From assembly GCA_036244855.1 (NCBI GenBank), contig BQKZ01006780.1, forward strand, positions 1-14,120: 14,120 nucleotides of DNA. Direction: 5' to 3'. Each line of letters starts with the position of its first letter. Positions within the stretch are counted from its first letter, which is position 1. Below, in pieces: positions 7,000-13,955 of this stretch. This DNA comes from Temnopleurus reevesii (lineage: Eukaryota > Echinodermata > Echinoidea > Temnopleuroida > Temnopleuridae). The notes beneath the pieces were generated by a model that saw nothing but the letters and a program-made list of their open reading frames with translations, searched no databases and had not been told where the DNA came from. Made by a program: the position numbers and the translations under genes.

Positions 7000-7182
7000 C
7001 AACCAAGCCTTGGTGTTAGATGGCTACAGCACATACGTAGATGTCGGGAATGTTGAAAGCATTTCCTTGACATCACATTTCACACTTGAACTCTGGTGCC
7101 GCGTGGATGCTATGTCAGGCAATGATGTCTACCCCATGTTGTCGACTACTGATGGCACATTTCAACTCTATATTCAAAATTC
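7000..7182 (+). CDS. laminin-G/pentraxin-like domain, first exon
   Basis: Acceptor AG at 6998-6999, donor GTAAGT at 7183. The frame reads NQALVLDGYSTYVDVGN, VESISLTSHFTLELWCRVD, AMSGNDVYPMLSTTDGTFQL, YIQN, then TC of a split Ser. This is the start of a LamG/pentraxin-type concanavalin-A-like domain: ALxLDG..YVdVG....S....FTLElW is the characteristic opening, and later strands give ..L.ST.DGtFqLYI. Residues 86-145. The entry codon AG|C and exit TC|G are phase-consistent with neighbours. N145-S-S across the junction is a potential N-glycosylation sequon. Such domains act extracellularly or in the secretory lumen in carbohydrate or protein binding; ligand unknown. Linking TSP_C and LamG-like folds in tandem is unusual to me. 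Confidence 0.88.
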
Positions 7183-7433
7183 GTAAGTTTACCTCGTATG
7201 ATTTTTGTTTGTATTGTACTGTATTGTACTTTAGTTCCAATCTATAAAAAGACATAAATATAACATACTATAATATGAGAATACATTAGATAAATTTAAA
7301 TTAAATTGCTAGCAGTAGGAGTAAATTTCATGAAATGCCAATGTGCCTCATAGCTGTTATTGTAAAGCCACGGTAACAATACTACACTGATTATAAATTA
7401 AAAGTGACAGCGGTATGCACTATACAAACACAA

Positions 7434-7702
7434 TATTATTATTAAATTGAGAGAATTGATCAGTTGTCTTACGATGTGCAAACGTAGAACATACTTTAGG
7501 TAGAATGAAGTTTTGGCTGCTGTATACTGCAAACCTTCACCTAATCCTCCGAGCCTCTCCCGTGGCAATCTAAAGCGCGCACAGCGTGGTCTATGCTCAA
7601 TATAGTCTGATGAAGGCCAGCTGTACACAGTAACCGAAACGTCATACATACGTTCTACTTGTGCACATTGTGAGACAACTGATCGACTCTCTTCAATTAT
7701 TC
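7434..7702. repeat. foldback element with about 60-bp arms
   Basis: Left arm about 7434-7495 and right arm about 7644-7702 pair as inverted repeats (GATCAGTTGTCTTACGATGT on the left; ACATTGTGAGACAACTGATC on the right, and CGTAGAAC / GTTCTAC). The spacer of about 150 bp contains a CTGATGA...GAAACGTC block immediately before the right arm. An arrangement of terminal or inverted repeats carrying hammerhead motifs is known for Penelope-like elements and retrozymes; assignment here is tentative. Confidence 0.65.
7607..7643 (+). ncRNA. hammerhead-ribozyme-like core, probably degenerate
   Basis: CTGATGA at 7607-7613 is followed 22 bases later by GAAAC at 7636-7640 and then GTC. This is the conserved order of hammerhead catalytic-core residues (CUGAUGA, GAAA, then a minimal stem III ACGU and cleavage triplet GUC). 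Self-complementary ACGU is typical of mobile-element hammerheads that act as dimers. Weak points: the 22-base stem II region pairs poorly at its base, although CTGT/ACAG can form a hairpin, and stem I pairing is minimal. Likely a relic; it could also be chance. Confidence 0.35.
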
Positions 7703-7764
7703 TTCACCATGATGAACCTCTTTCAAACCATAGTATTATTATTGTTGTTATATCCCTCTCAAAG

Positions 7765-7868
7765 GAGTGTCATCGCTATATATATGGACGCAACAGCCAT
7801 TTGGGAGGATGTTGGTAATATCATGTCGGGTAATTGGACACACGTTCTTCTGAGAGCTGAAATTGGCG
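7765..7868 (+). CDS. laminin-G/pentraxin-like domain, second exon
   Basis: Acceptor after TATCCCTCTCAAAG, donor GTGAGT at 7869. After the split Ser (TC|G) the frame reads SVIAIYMDATAIWEDVGN, IMSGNWTHVLLRAEIG, then the first base of the next Ala. The G.WTHV segment corresponds to the highly conserved G.WHHVA strand of LamG/pentraxin-like domains. Residues 147-180. N169-W-T is a potential N-glycosylation sequon, consistent with a secretory protein. The upstream intron ends in a TTATTATTATTGTTGTTAT pyrimidine-rich stretch. Confidence 0.87.
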
Positions 7869-8199
7869 GTGAGTTTAATATTAAGAATATTTCTAAACGT
7901 TGAACCATCATTTTTTTAGAAGGATGAAGATATTTGAAAACATCTAAATGGATAGCTAAGAATCAGAAGATACGATCTAATTCAATTTCAATATTTTTCA
8001 GGCTGTAACTTTATTTGGAAATATTCTTATGATCTATTTTGTTTATTATGTTCAATACCTAATTACAAATTTTATAATTGATATAATTACAAATTAAAAT
8101 GCTTGCTTCCCTGCCTATATGTTTTTCATTAAAACTCTAATTCCTATTATTTTACAACACAAACTGTAAGATGTATTTGTTGCATCTCTTTATTTGCAG
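7869..8199. other. intron, nothing assigned
   Basis: AT-rich intron between two LamG-like exons; no repeats or RNA genes recognised. Confidence 0.6.
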
Positions 8200-8267
8200 C
8201 TTCTCTGAAGCTATACATCAATATGAAACTGGTCTCACAGGTTCCACTGGAGAATCATAATCAATGG
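8200..8267 (+). CDS. laminin-G/pentraxin-like domain, third exon
   Basis: Acceptor TTTATTTGCAG, donor GTATGT at 8268. G|CT restores Ala181 and the frame reads SLKLYINMKLVSQVPLENHN, QW, ending in phase 0. LKLYIN.KLV is the typical strand following WTHV in LamG domains (usually ..LYVDGKLV..). Ala181 to Trp203. The donor is followed by a 51-base stretch without stop that runs in frame into the open segment at 8319-8468, so intron retention would not break the frame. Confidence 0.85.
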
Positions 8268-8318
8268 GTATGTATATACTTAATTTATTTATTCATTCCT
8301 GTTTTCTTTAAAAGACAG

Positions 8319-8468
8319 GATAGTCTCGTTCAAGCCGCACGGCTCGTTTACAAGAGGGCCCTACAAAAAATGAAGTGCGAATACAAACTATTATTTGCCA
8401 GGATAGCTATGAATAGCAAAGAAAGAAGACAAAAGCAGCAACCACAGAGGACAATTGAACAGAAGTAA
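8319..8468 (+). CDS. possible alternative terminal exon (basic tail)
   Basis: An acceptor-like TTTTCTTTAAAAGACAG ends at 8318 and the next base starts phase 0, matching the phase-0 end of the exon at 8267. The frame reads DSLVQAARLVYKRALQKM, KCEYKLLFARIAMNSKERR, QKQQPQRTIEQK and stops at 8468. The intron would be 51 bp, short for an animal. The alternative is retention, which is also open. The peptide is lysine/arginine-rich and not recognisably part of a LamG domain. It may be a non-coding open stretch; a transcript ending here would lack the HDEL tail. Confidence 0.25.
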   Translation, partial: DSLVQAARLVYKRALQKMKCEYKLLFARIAMNSKERRQKQQPQRTIEQK

Positions 8469-8749
8469 AATATTTTTTGGGTAATCACACGAAAATTGTA
8501 GACATTGATAAAGTATGTATATTTTGGCAAATATCGTTGTTTGCCTTCAGAGGACATACTCCCCATTCGGACAGTCTATGCTTTTTTGTGTAATTTCTAC
8601 TTTTCCATGTTACTATATATAATAGGTAAACGAAGCACAGGGGAATCTGTAAATAGATATTATAGAGCTTTAAATTACGTTAGGTATACAATTGTAATTA
8701 TTTTGTTAATTTTTATATAGTTTACTTCAATCTTGCGTTGTATTTAATT
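8469..8749. other. intron, nothing assigned
   Basis: AT-rich sequence between the possible alternative tail and a foldback; no feature recognised. Confidence 0.5.
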
Positions 8750-8975
8750 GGTTTGCTTTGCCTCAATGTATGAATACCACGATATAAACTATTTCCGAAA
8801 AATCGAACATAGACAATAGATCCGTACGCCGTGTATTCAACTGTACGGTCACAACAATGACAAGCCGATTCCAATTTCAGTAGCATTACAAAGGAGCATT
8901 GAATTTGCATTCGACTTAATTTTTCGGAAAAATTTTATATCGTGTTGAATATATTCATTGAAAATAAGCAAATGA
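8750..8975. repeat. foldback element with about 55-bp imperfect arms
   Basis: Left arm about 8750-8806 (TTTGCTTTGCCTCAATG, CACGATATAAAC, TTTCCGAAAAAT) pairs with right arm about 8911-8975 (ATTTTTCGGAAA, TTATATCGTG, CATTGAAAATAAGCAAA). The 100-bp centre contains a smaller CCGTAC...GTACGG pairing at 8822-8848. No coding. It looks like a MITE of about 225 bp; no target duplication found. Confidence 0.7.
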
Positions 8976-9714
8976 AGTCATGAAGTTACATTACTTTCAT
9001 CCTAGTCGCAAGAGACCCATCTTTTCCTAGGACAGAACGACAAAGGAGATTTCTTTAGGGGAGCAATCGACGAGGTGAATATACTTTATTAATTCTAAAG
9101 AAACTATGATTCTGATGAGAATAATATCGGACATTTACGAAGCACTTATTCTAAGTTTTGAACAGTGAGAAAGTAAACGTGAAATTTTGTTTTAAAGGGT
9201 AAAGAAATTACCTTCTGCAAATCTTCTTTTTTGTAAGAATGAACGTTATCACTAGTTGAAAGCTAACGTCCCTTCTTCCCCTCCCTACCTACCCATCCGT
9301 GTTCGTTTGAATGATTGTAGGTATTGACAGAAAATTATAACTGAACTTGTGAAAAGAAATGTTTTTAAACAAAATATGAGAACAATTTCTACAATCATTC
9401 ACAGAGCTTGAATCAGATGAATACGAATATCTCTATTAGTATTGAATTCGAGCTGGATACCATTATGAATAATCATAACGATATCTTTTTTTCTAATGAC
9501 AAAACTTATCCTCATGCATACACCAAATGTTATGCATCTCTGCTAAGGACATAATGCAATATTATATAATTTAATAAATTATGTTCATTATTTTGTATAT
9601 TATGAGTTCTGTAACACAAAGAGATACGATTAGTTTTGTTATTAATCTTTGGTAAACAATTCGTCATCATGGTCAGAGACTAATATTTGTCATAGATTAA
9701 TATTTATCGTAATG
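8976..9714. other. AT-rich intron, one small inverted repeat
   Basis: TGAATGATTGTAG at 9308-9320 and CTACAATCATTCA at 9389-9401 are perfect 13-bp inverted repeats 68 bp apart. Nothing else recognised. Confidence 0.5.
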
Positions 9715-10172
9715 CCCCAGTCACATACATGACATAGAAGCCCGGAAGAAACACAATTTAACACGACTCTTCGTTAAGTTCATAGTTATCTGCCCGAGAA
9801 CGAGGAGTAATGTTGAGTGGAGGCGCCATGGTGTAGTGGTCATGACTCTCGCCTTACAACGAGAGGGTCGTAGGTTCGAATCCCACCCATGGCGTTAATT
9901 TCCTTCAGCAAGAAATTTATCTACAAAGCTGCACTCTACCCAGGTGTGATTGGGGACCGGTAGGAGACAGTAGCACATTATCTGATATGATGTGAGCGCC
10001 TAATTGGCTGCCTAGATGCTAAGGCTTGAATTGCCATCCTGTGACCGGGTAATAATATCAGAAGCGCTTTGACCAGTCAATACTGACCGAAAAAGGCGCT
10101 ATATAAATCCGCAATATTATTATTATTATTATTATTGAATCGTGTTGCTTTCGGGGCCCTATGTGACTGGGG
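9715..10172. mobile_element. MITE with CCCCAGTCACATA termini, interrupted by a SINE
   Basis: CCCCAGTCACATA at 9715-9727 and TATGTGACTGGGG at 10160-10172 are perfect 13-bp terminal inverted repeats. The body (ATAGAAGCCCGG, TTTAACACGACTC, GTTCATAGTTATCTG, then ATCGTGTTGCTTTCGGGGC) matches the uninterrupted relative at 10963-11088. The SINE at 9822-10136 splits it. The family does not match a superfamily I can name from termini alone. Confidence 0.8.
9822..10136 (+). mobile_element. tRNA-derived SINE, plus strand, with target duplication
   Basis: The tRNA-like head (9822-9894) starts GGCGCCATGGTGTAGTGG with an A box at 9829-9839, B box GGTTCGAATCC at 9873-9883, and CGCCATGG/CCATGGCG acceptor-stem pairing. 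The anticodon region CGCCTTACAACG resembles tRNA-Val (UAC), but the anticodon arm is irregular, so it is not a functional tRNA gene. The body ends AAAAAGGCGCTATATAAATC and a (ATT)n tail to 10136. Flanks TTGAGTGG (9813-9820) and TTGAATCG (10135-10142) look like an 8-bp target duplication with two differences, and fit the sequence of the empty site in the sister MITE. Confidence 0.88.
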
Positions 10173-10252
10173 TTGAAGTGTAAGTGCATCATTTATGTTA
10201 CAGACCCATGATGTTTTCATTTCTTACTTTTTCCTTCCTATCCTCACAATAG

Positions 10253-10373
10253 CTTCGGATATATCAGAAGGGATTTTTGCCAAACGAACTACATCACATT
10301 TTAACCAGATTCAAGTATCAGAAGGACAATGGGATATTAACTCTGCAGTTCAACATGGACGACCATCCCGATG
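10253..10373 (+). CDS. exon downstream of the LamG-like domain
   Basis: Acceptor TTTTTCCTTCCTATCCTCACAATAG trimmed at AG 10251-10252; phase 0 entry. The frame reads LRIYQKGFLPNELHHILTRF, KYQKDNGILTLQFNMDDHPD, then G of a split Gly before a GTGAAT donor at 10374. Residues 204-243. Joining to the exon at 12901 (G|GG) keeps the frame. I do not recognise the domain: it does not look like the classical end of a LamG domain (no IGG or IDEVRI motif), so either the fold has diverged or an exon between 8267 and 10253 was missed. The donor is only moderately strong, and the frame stays open beyond it. Confidence 0.72.
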
Positions 10374-10549
10374 GTGAATGCAAACTAAACCACATTCTTA
10401 AAGGGAAACAAACCCGTGCAATTATCGTGCCCTTGTTGAATGAAGAAAAATCAGACATACAAACTGTGAACATTTTAGCAAAATCGGACAACCCGTTCAA
10501 AATTTATGAATTTTCAAAGTCACCGAAAAATGACGATCCCTACCGCTAA
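10374..10549 (+). CDS. possible read-through extension of the 10253 exon
   Basis: If the GTGAAT donor at 10374 is not used, the frame continues for 58 codons (GECKLNHILKGKQTRAIIV, PLLNEEKSDIQTVNILAKSD, NPFKIYEFSKSPKNDDPYR) and stops at 10549. It is polar, without low-complexity bias, and would give a product ending in PYR rather than HDEL. Open length of this size can arise by chance, so this is an alternative 3' end at most. Confidence 0.3.
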
Positions 10550-10584
10550 TGGGCATCGGTGTGTTCGGCAAATTCGACAGAATC

Positions 10585-10798
10585 TCTGACGTCATGTGAG
10601 ACAACTCCTCACTCATCTTGTAAACGTGTTCTCCTTTTTTTTCGGAAAAGTTAGCTAATGTCAATTTTTAGTTGGGGTCTGATTATGCATGCATTTTGAG
10701 AAAAATAATTTTGCAACCTGACTCTAAATCTTGCATTAATTTGTTTTTGAAAAGTCTACGTACAAAGTGAATGAGGAGTTGTCAGACGTGACGTCACA
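10585..10798. mobile_element. MITE with about 40-bp termini bearing CRE palindromes
   Basis: Left arm about 10585-10623 (CTGACGTCATGTGAGACAAC, TCCTCACTCATCTTGTA) pairs with right arm about 10757-10798 (TACAAAGTGAATGAGGAGTT, GTCAGACGTGACGTCACAG) with a small number of differences. A full TGACGTCA palindrome sits in both ends (10587-10594, 10789-10796). No coding. It lies between the possible extension stop and the last intron's other repeats. Confidence 0.8.
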
Positions 10799-10962
10799 GA
10801 TTTACATGTAGTCGGTGTTGCGGATTGGACGGATCTCCATGAGCGGCAGTGATCGTCATATATCTGTTGCTGATTTTTTTTTTTTTTTTACAGTTTATTC
10901 ATCTGATATCCCTTCATTCAATGAGAGCACTATACTTCCTGGGGTTGGTTCCCCTTCAAGGA

Positions 10963-11088
10963 CCCAGTCACACAGAAGCCAAGAAGCGACATGATTGGAC
11001 ACGACTCTGTGTTAAATTCGAAGTTAACTGTCTCAGAACAAACAGTCGCGTTAAATCGTGTTCAGTCGGGGCTTCTATGTGACTGCGG
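10963..11088. mobile_element. uninterrupted copy of the CAGTCACATA-end MITE
   Basis: Starts CCCAGTCACACAGAAGCC and ends GGGGCTTCTATGTGACTGCGG, inverted repeats of about 18 bp. The interior (GACACGACTCTGTGTTAAATT, split around GAAGTTAACTGTCTCAGAAC, and GTTAAATCGTGTTCAGTCGG) corresponds to the SINE-split element at 9715-10172. At the SINE insertion point this copy reads GCGTTAAATCGTG without extra sequence, so it serves as an internal empty site. Confidence 0.8.
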
Positions 11089-11483
11089 CATAAAAGAAGA
11101 GTCTGCCCAAAAATGGTAATTTTTGTTTCCAGGAGCAGATGAATTTGGCGGCCAAAAAGAAGTTTGAAGAAAATTGGGCGAGTAATAAAAAAAAAAGTTT
11201 TGATTTTTAAAGATTTGATAATAACTGGGCAAATCCGTGAAAATTCTCAATCATGTTGCCGATTTGACGATGTGACGTGTGCACTATTAAAGTCCTCAGC
11301 TTGACCGAATTCGCAAATGCCTACATTATGCCTCAATCGAGAACTAAGTTGACGGAGAATACAGGTACAGATGATTGAAAATTACATTCAATTTCGCTAT
11401 TGCACAAATTCATGTTAAAACTTTTTGACCACCCCCTCCAAAACACGGCCGGGATCAATAACTTTGCGGGGGAGGAAAAACTT
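11089..11483. other. intron, nothing assigned
   Basis: AT-rich; a YY1-like TTTGGCGGCCAAAA near 11144-11157 echoes the hairpin at 3963 but is not paired. No exon recognised. Confidence 0.5.
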
Positions 11484-12207
11484 GATGACGACATGTTTCG
11501 TGCCGCTGTTTTGATTCACTTCAGTGATTTACATAGATTACTTATGTATATGACGAAAATAGTGCCTACATTGATACACAAAATCGCCAAGAACACAAAA
11601 ATTGAAGCTCATATGTGTCTGAAAATTGAAGAAAGATGAGCTCAGATAGTGAAAGAGTTGGTAGAATTAACATTTATGATATTCCGTCAAATGAAATTCC
11701 TTAAAACGTGATTTAAATTGTAAGTTTGATTTTCACTCTTGAAAGGAGCCGTCGTAATTTATTCAGGGCAGAAATGACAGAGCAAGATAATCTGTCAAGA
11801 ATGTAAAGTACATAATGAAGCGATCGTGAAAAATAGCGCGTACAAGCATTACAAGCGGGGGTTTGAATAAAATTCCTAGGAGGCGCAGATTTAATGAACA
11901 ATGGCAGTGCTGATTGGTGAATAAATTACCGATACCGGCAAATTCTGTTTCAAAATGATTGCACTATTAGGTGTTTTCGGCTCGATTTATGCAATATAAT
12001 TGATAAGATGTGTATAAAACTATACCCAGGTCTATCTTTCATTAGTTATCTAAGCACTTTATATATAATTTTTAACTGGATACAGGTTCTTGATAACTTA
12101 TAGGCGATTTTATGCATCGATGTAAGATCTATTTTTGTCAGGTACATAAGTAAACTGTGTAAATCAATAAAGTGAAACGATGCAACGGCACACAACATGT
12201 CGTCATC
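11484..12207. repeat. inverted repeat, two 105-bp arms without indels
   Basis: The left arm 11484-11588 (GATGACGACATGTT...AAAATCGCC) and the right arm 12103-12207, reversed, are the same length and about 80 percent identical with no gaps by my hand alignment. Both arms are open in a frame reading DDDM...HF.DLH..LLMY.TKI, but protein identity (about 22 of 35) is lower than DNA identity, so the open frames look incidental. The 514-bp centre has no recognised feature. Probably an old foldback transposon of about 0.7-0.9 kb. Confidence 0.7.
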
Positions 12208-12680
12208 ACCATTGCGATCACATTTCCACCCCTGCATTTCGACCATCTTGGGAGGGGGCGGACAAATAATATTTAGAGCTCTTTATTATGGTAACGAGAC
12301 AGAATTCGACATTCAGTCATCTGTATTTATGTTATATGTATATCAAGCCCTCGATTGAAGCCTGGTTGATTTTGCTCAGGCTCTGGTCTTTAACTGTCAT
12401 TTTTGTTTATATTTATAGTGCAAAATTCACCATTTCTACAGAAAAATACGTTGTTTGTAGTTATGTAAACATGCAAATGAGTGATCTAAATATCGATCAT
12501 TAAGATATCCTATAGTTACAGTTTGGCGGCAAAATTAACACTTTAAAAGATTGATATGAATAAAATGAATGGCCAATTATTGATGCCAAACGTTTTAAAA
12601 GAAGATCCTACCAAAACATAATCTTTATTCAACAGGAGCAGAAAATCAGATGAACAGAACAAAATAAGTAAAATAAAGGG
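12208..12680. other. intron, nothing assigned
   Basis: AT-rich with no recognisable exon, RNA gene or repeat. Confidence 0.5.
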
Positions 12681-12721
12681 ATATTATTATTATCATTACT
12701 ATTCTTATTCTTCTAATTATG

Positions 12722-12753
<32 letters not shown>

Positions 12754-12812
12754 CATTATTATTATTGTTATTATTATTATTACTTTTATTATCATTATTA
12801 TCATCATTATTA
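12681..12812. repeat. imperfect (ATT)n microsatellite
   Basis: ATTATT units interrupted by ATC, ACT, CTT and GTT over about 130 bp, with a pure core of about ten units near 12721-12752. It may descend from a SINE tail, but no SINE body precedes it. Confidence 0.9.
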
Positions 12813-12900
12813 AATTAACTCAGATTCACTTTAGTCGCATACCTACCTACTGAGTGTGTATTCTAAATATAAATTCAAATGCTTCATTCATTCTACTCAG

Positions 12901-13094
12901 GGACCACAATTATTACGGATCACGGACCACGTGGGTTACACGGTCATGCTTACGGAAAAGTAACCTTTGACATAAGTCCTATAGCAGGATACCGTTACCA
13001 CCTAACATACTCATCCACCGGGAACCAGAAGCGACGACGGAAGCGAAGTCTGGATGGTGATATTGCGACCGAGGATTTGCACGATGAGCTCTAG
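12901..13094 (+). CDS. last exon: convertase-type site and C-terminal HDEL
   Basis: Acceptor TTCATTCATTCTACTCAG; the two entry bases complete a Gly codon (G|GG). The frame reads TTIITDHGPRGLHGHAYGKV, TFDISPIAGYRYHLTYSSTG, NQKRRRKRSLDG, DIATEDLHDEL, then TAG at 13092. Residues 245-307. KRRRKR-S at 287-293 fits the multibasic furin/proprotein-convertase rule (R-X-K/R-R). The 15-residue acidic tail ends in HDEL, a canonical ER-retrieval tetrapeptide recognised by KDEL receptors. The region before (GLHGHAYGKVTFDI, GYRYHLTYSS) looks like beta-strand but I cannot name the family. The combination predicts a luminal glycoprotein held in the ER unless the tail is clipped. Codon-level open frame, splice phase and stop position all agree. 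Confidence 0.82.
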
Positions 13095-13159
13095 CTAATT
13101 ATTTGCCCATTTGGGGAAGAATTATTCTACAACATTAATCGTCCGCGTTTTCAAGGAGC

Positions 13160-13237
13160 AGTCTGGATGATGAAAATACGATTGATGATTTGCACGATGA
13201 ACTGTACTCCCTTTACATTCAAGACATGGTTATGTGA
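13160..13237 (+). pseudogene. diverged tandem copy of the HDEL tail coding sequence
   Basis: 113 bp after the coding tail (13047-13093), the DNA AGTCTGGATGATGA... at 13160 repeats it with about 9 substitutions in 47 bases. Its frame reads SLDDENTIDDLHDELYSLYI, QDMVM and stops at 13237. HDEL is kept but is no longer C-terminal, and an in-frame TAA lies 27 bases upstream, so it is not translated from the main frame. It is either a relic of tandem duplication in the 3' UTR or the remains of an older, longer C-terminus. Confidence 0.7.
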
Positions 13238-13955
13238 CAGCAAAAAAAAATTTCGATTTCTACCTTAAATCGACAACCCTTACAGATTTTCCCTTTTCCT
13301 TTTCTTTCCAAGTATAATGTAAAAAAAATGGACTCTGTGCGCATTCAAACATTACGCATCTCAAAGATTGCATTCAAATTGTCAACTGTTATAATTTAAA
13401 CACGTCTCTGTGTACAATTTATTTAATTTCGTTATCTATTTGTTCGAATGTATACAAATGCATACTGTTTTGACTTTTTTTTCGAGCAAAAGTAAATTTG
13501 ACACTCGTAAAATTATTATATTCACAACCGCTTATCATTTTATTTCAAATGATATTTCCATGCTTGTATCATACATTGTGCTTAATAATGATCTTATAGC
13601 TATGCGCCACCATTGTGAACATATGTTTTTATTGTATCATATCAAAGAATGGCTAATTTCGTAGTATATTCATTAAACATTATAGCATTAAAAATACCTG
13701 TTCCATGATATCCTTTGACGTCACTTTTTTATTGATCGCGTTTTGGGTTGTTCATTCAACATGCAATCAAACAACCTCTTCCTCGTTCAGTTGCTGTCCA
13801 TACAGGCCCTAAGTATTTGTAGATCACCAATATTTTATAATTTAACCCAAAACAGTATCATTACATATTGTCGGATTAAAAAAAAAATCCCACTTGTTGC
13901 ATGATGTTGTTGTCCTTGTGATACAGTGGAATGGGGGAACAGATGCGTTATTATA
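13238..13955 (+). other. probable 3' UTR and downstream flank
   Basis: AT-rich, no coding feature. Two ATTAAA hexamers (13672-13677 and 13687-13692) are the best polyadenylation-signal candidates; no AATAAA was noticed between the stop codon and them. The open frame at 13410-13664 is AT-rich and unsupported. Confidence 0.4.

Larger units (their letters stand above)
7183..7764. other. intron containing a foldback
   Basis: The first 250 bases are AT-rich with nothing recognised; the rest is the inverted repeat at 7434-7702, annotated separately. The start-to-stop frames here reading ...HIVRQLI on both strands come from the inverted repeat, not from genes. Confidence 0.6.

Noticed and set aside
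9822..9894. Functional tRNA-Val gene
   Set aside because: It is the head of a SINE: the anticodon arm is irregular, a SINE body and (ATT)n tail follow, and a related copy exists at 2943-3199.
10874..10893. Strong acceptor-like poly-T plus ACAG
   Set aside because: The following sequence runs into the MITE at 10963 and contains no open frame in the phase required by the upstream donor with a recognisable continuation.
12879..12900. ATG start at 12879 for the last coding segment as an independent small gene
   Set aside because: The segment 12879-12900 is a typical pyrimidine-rich acceptor ending in CAG, and phase matches the upstream exon, so it is intron rather than a translation start.
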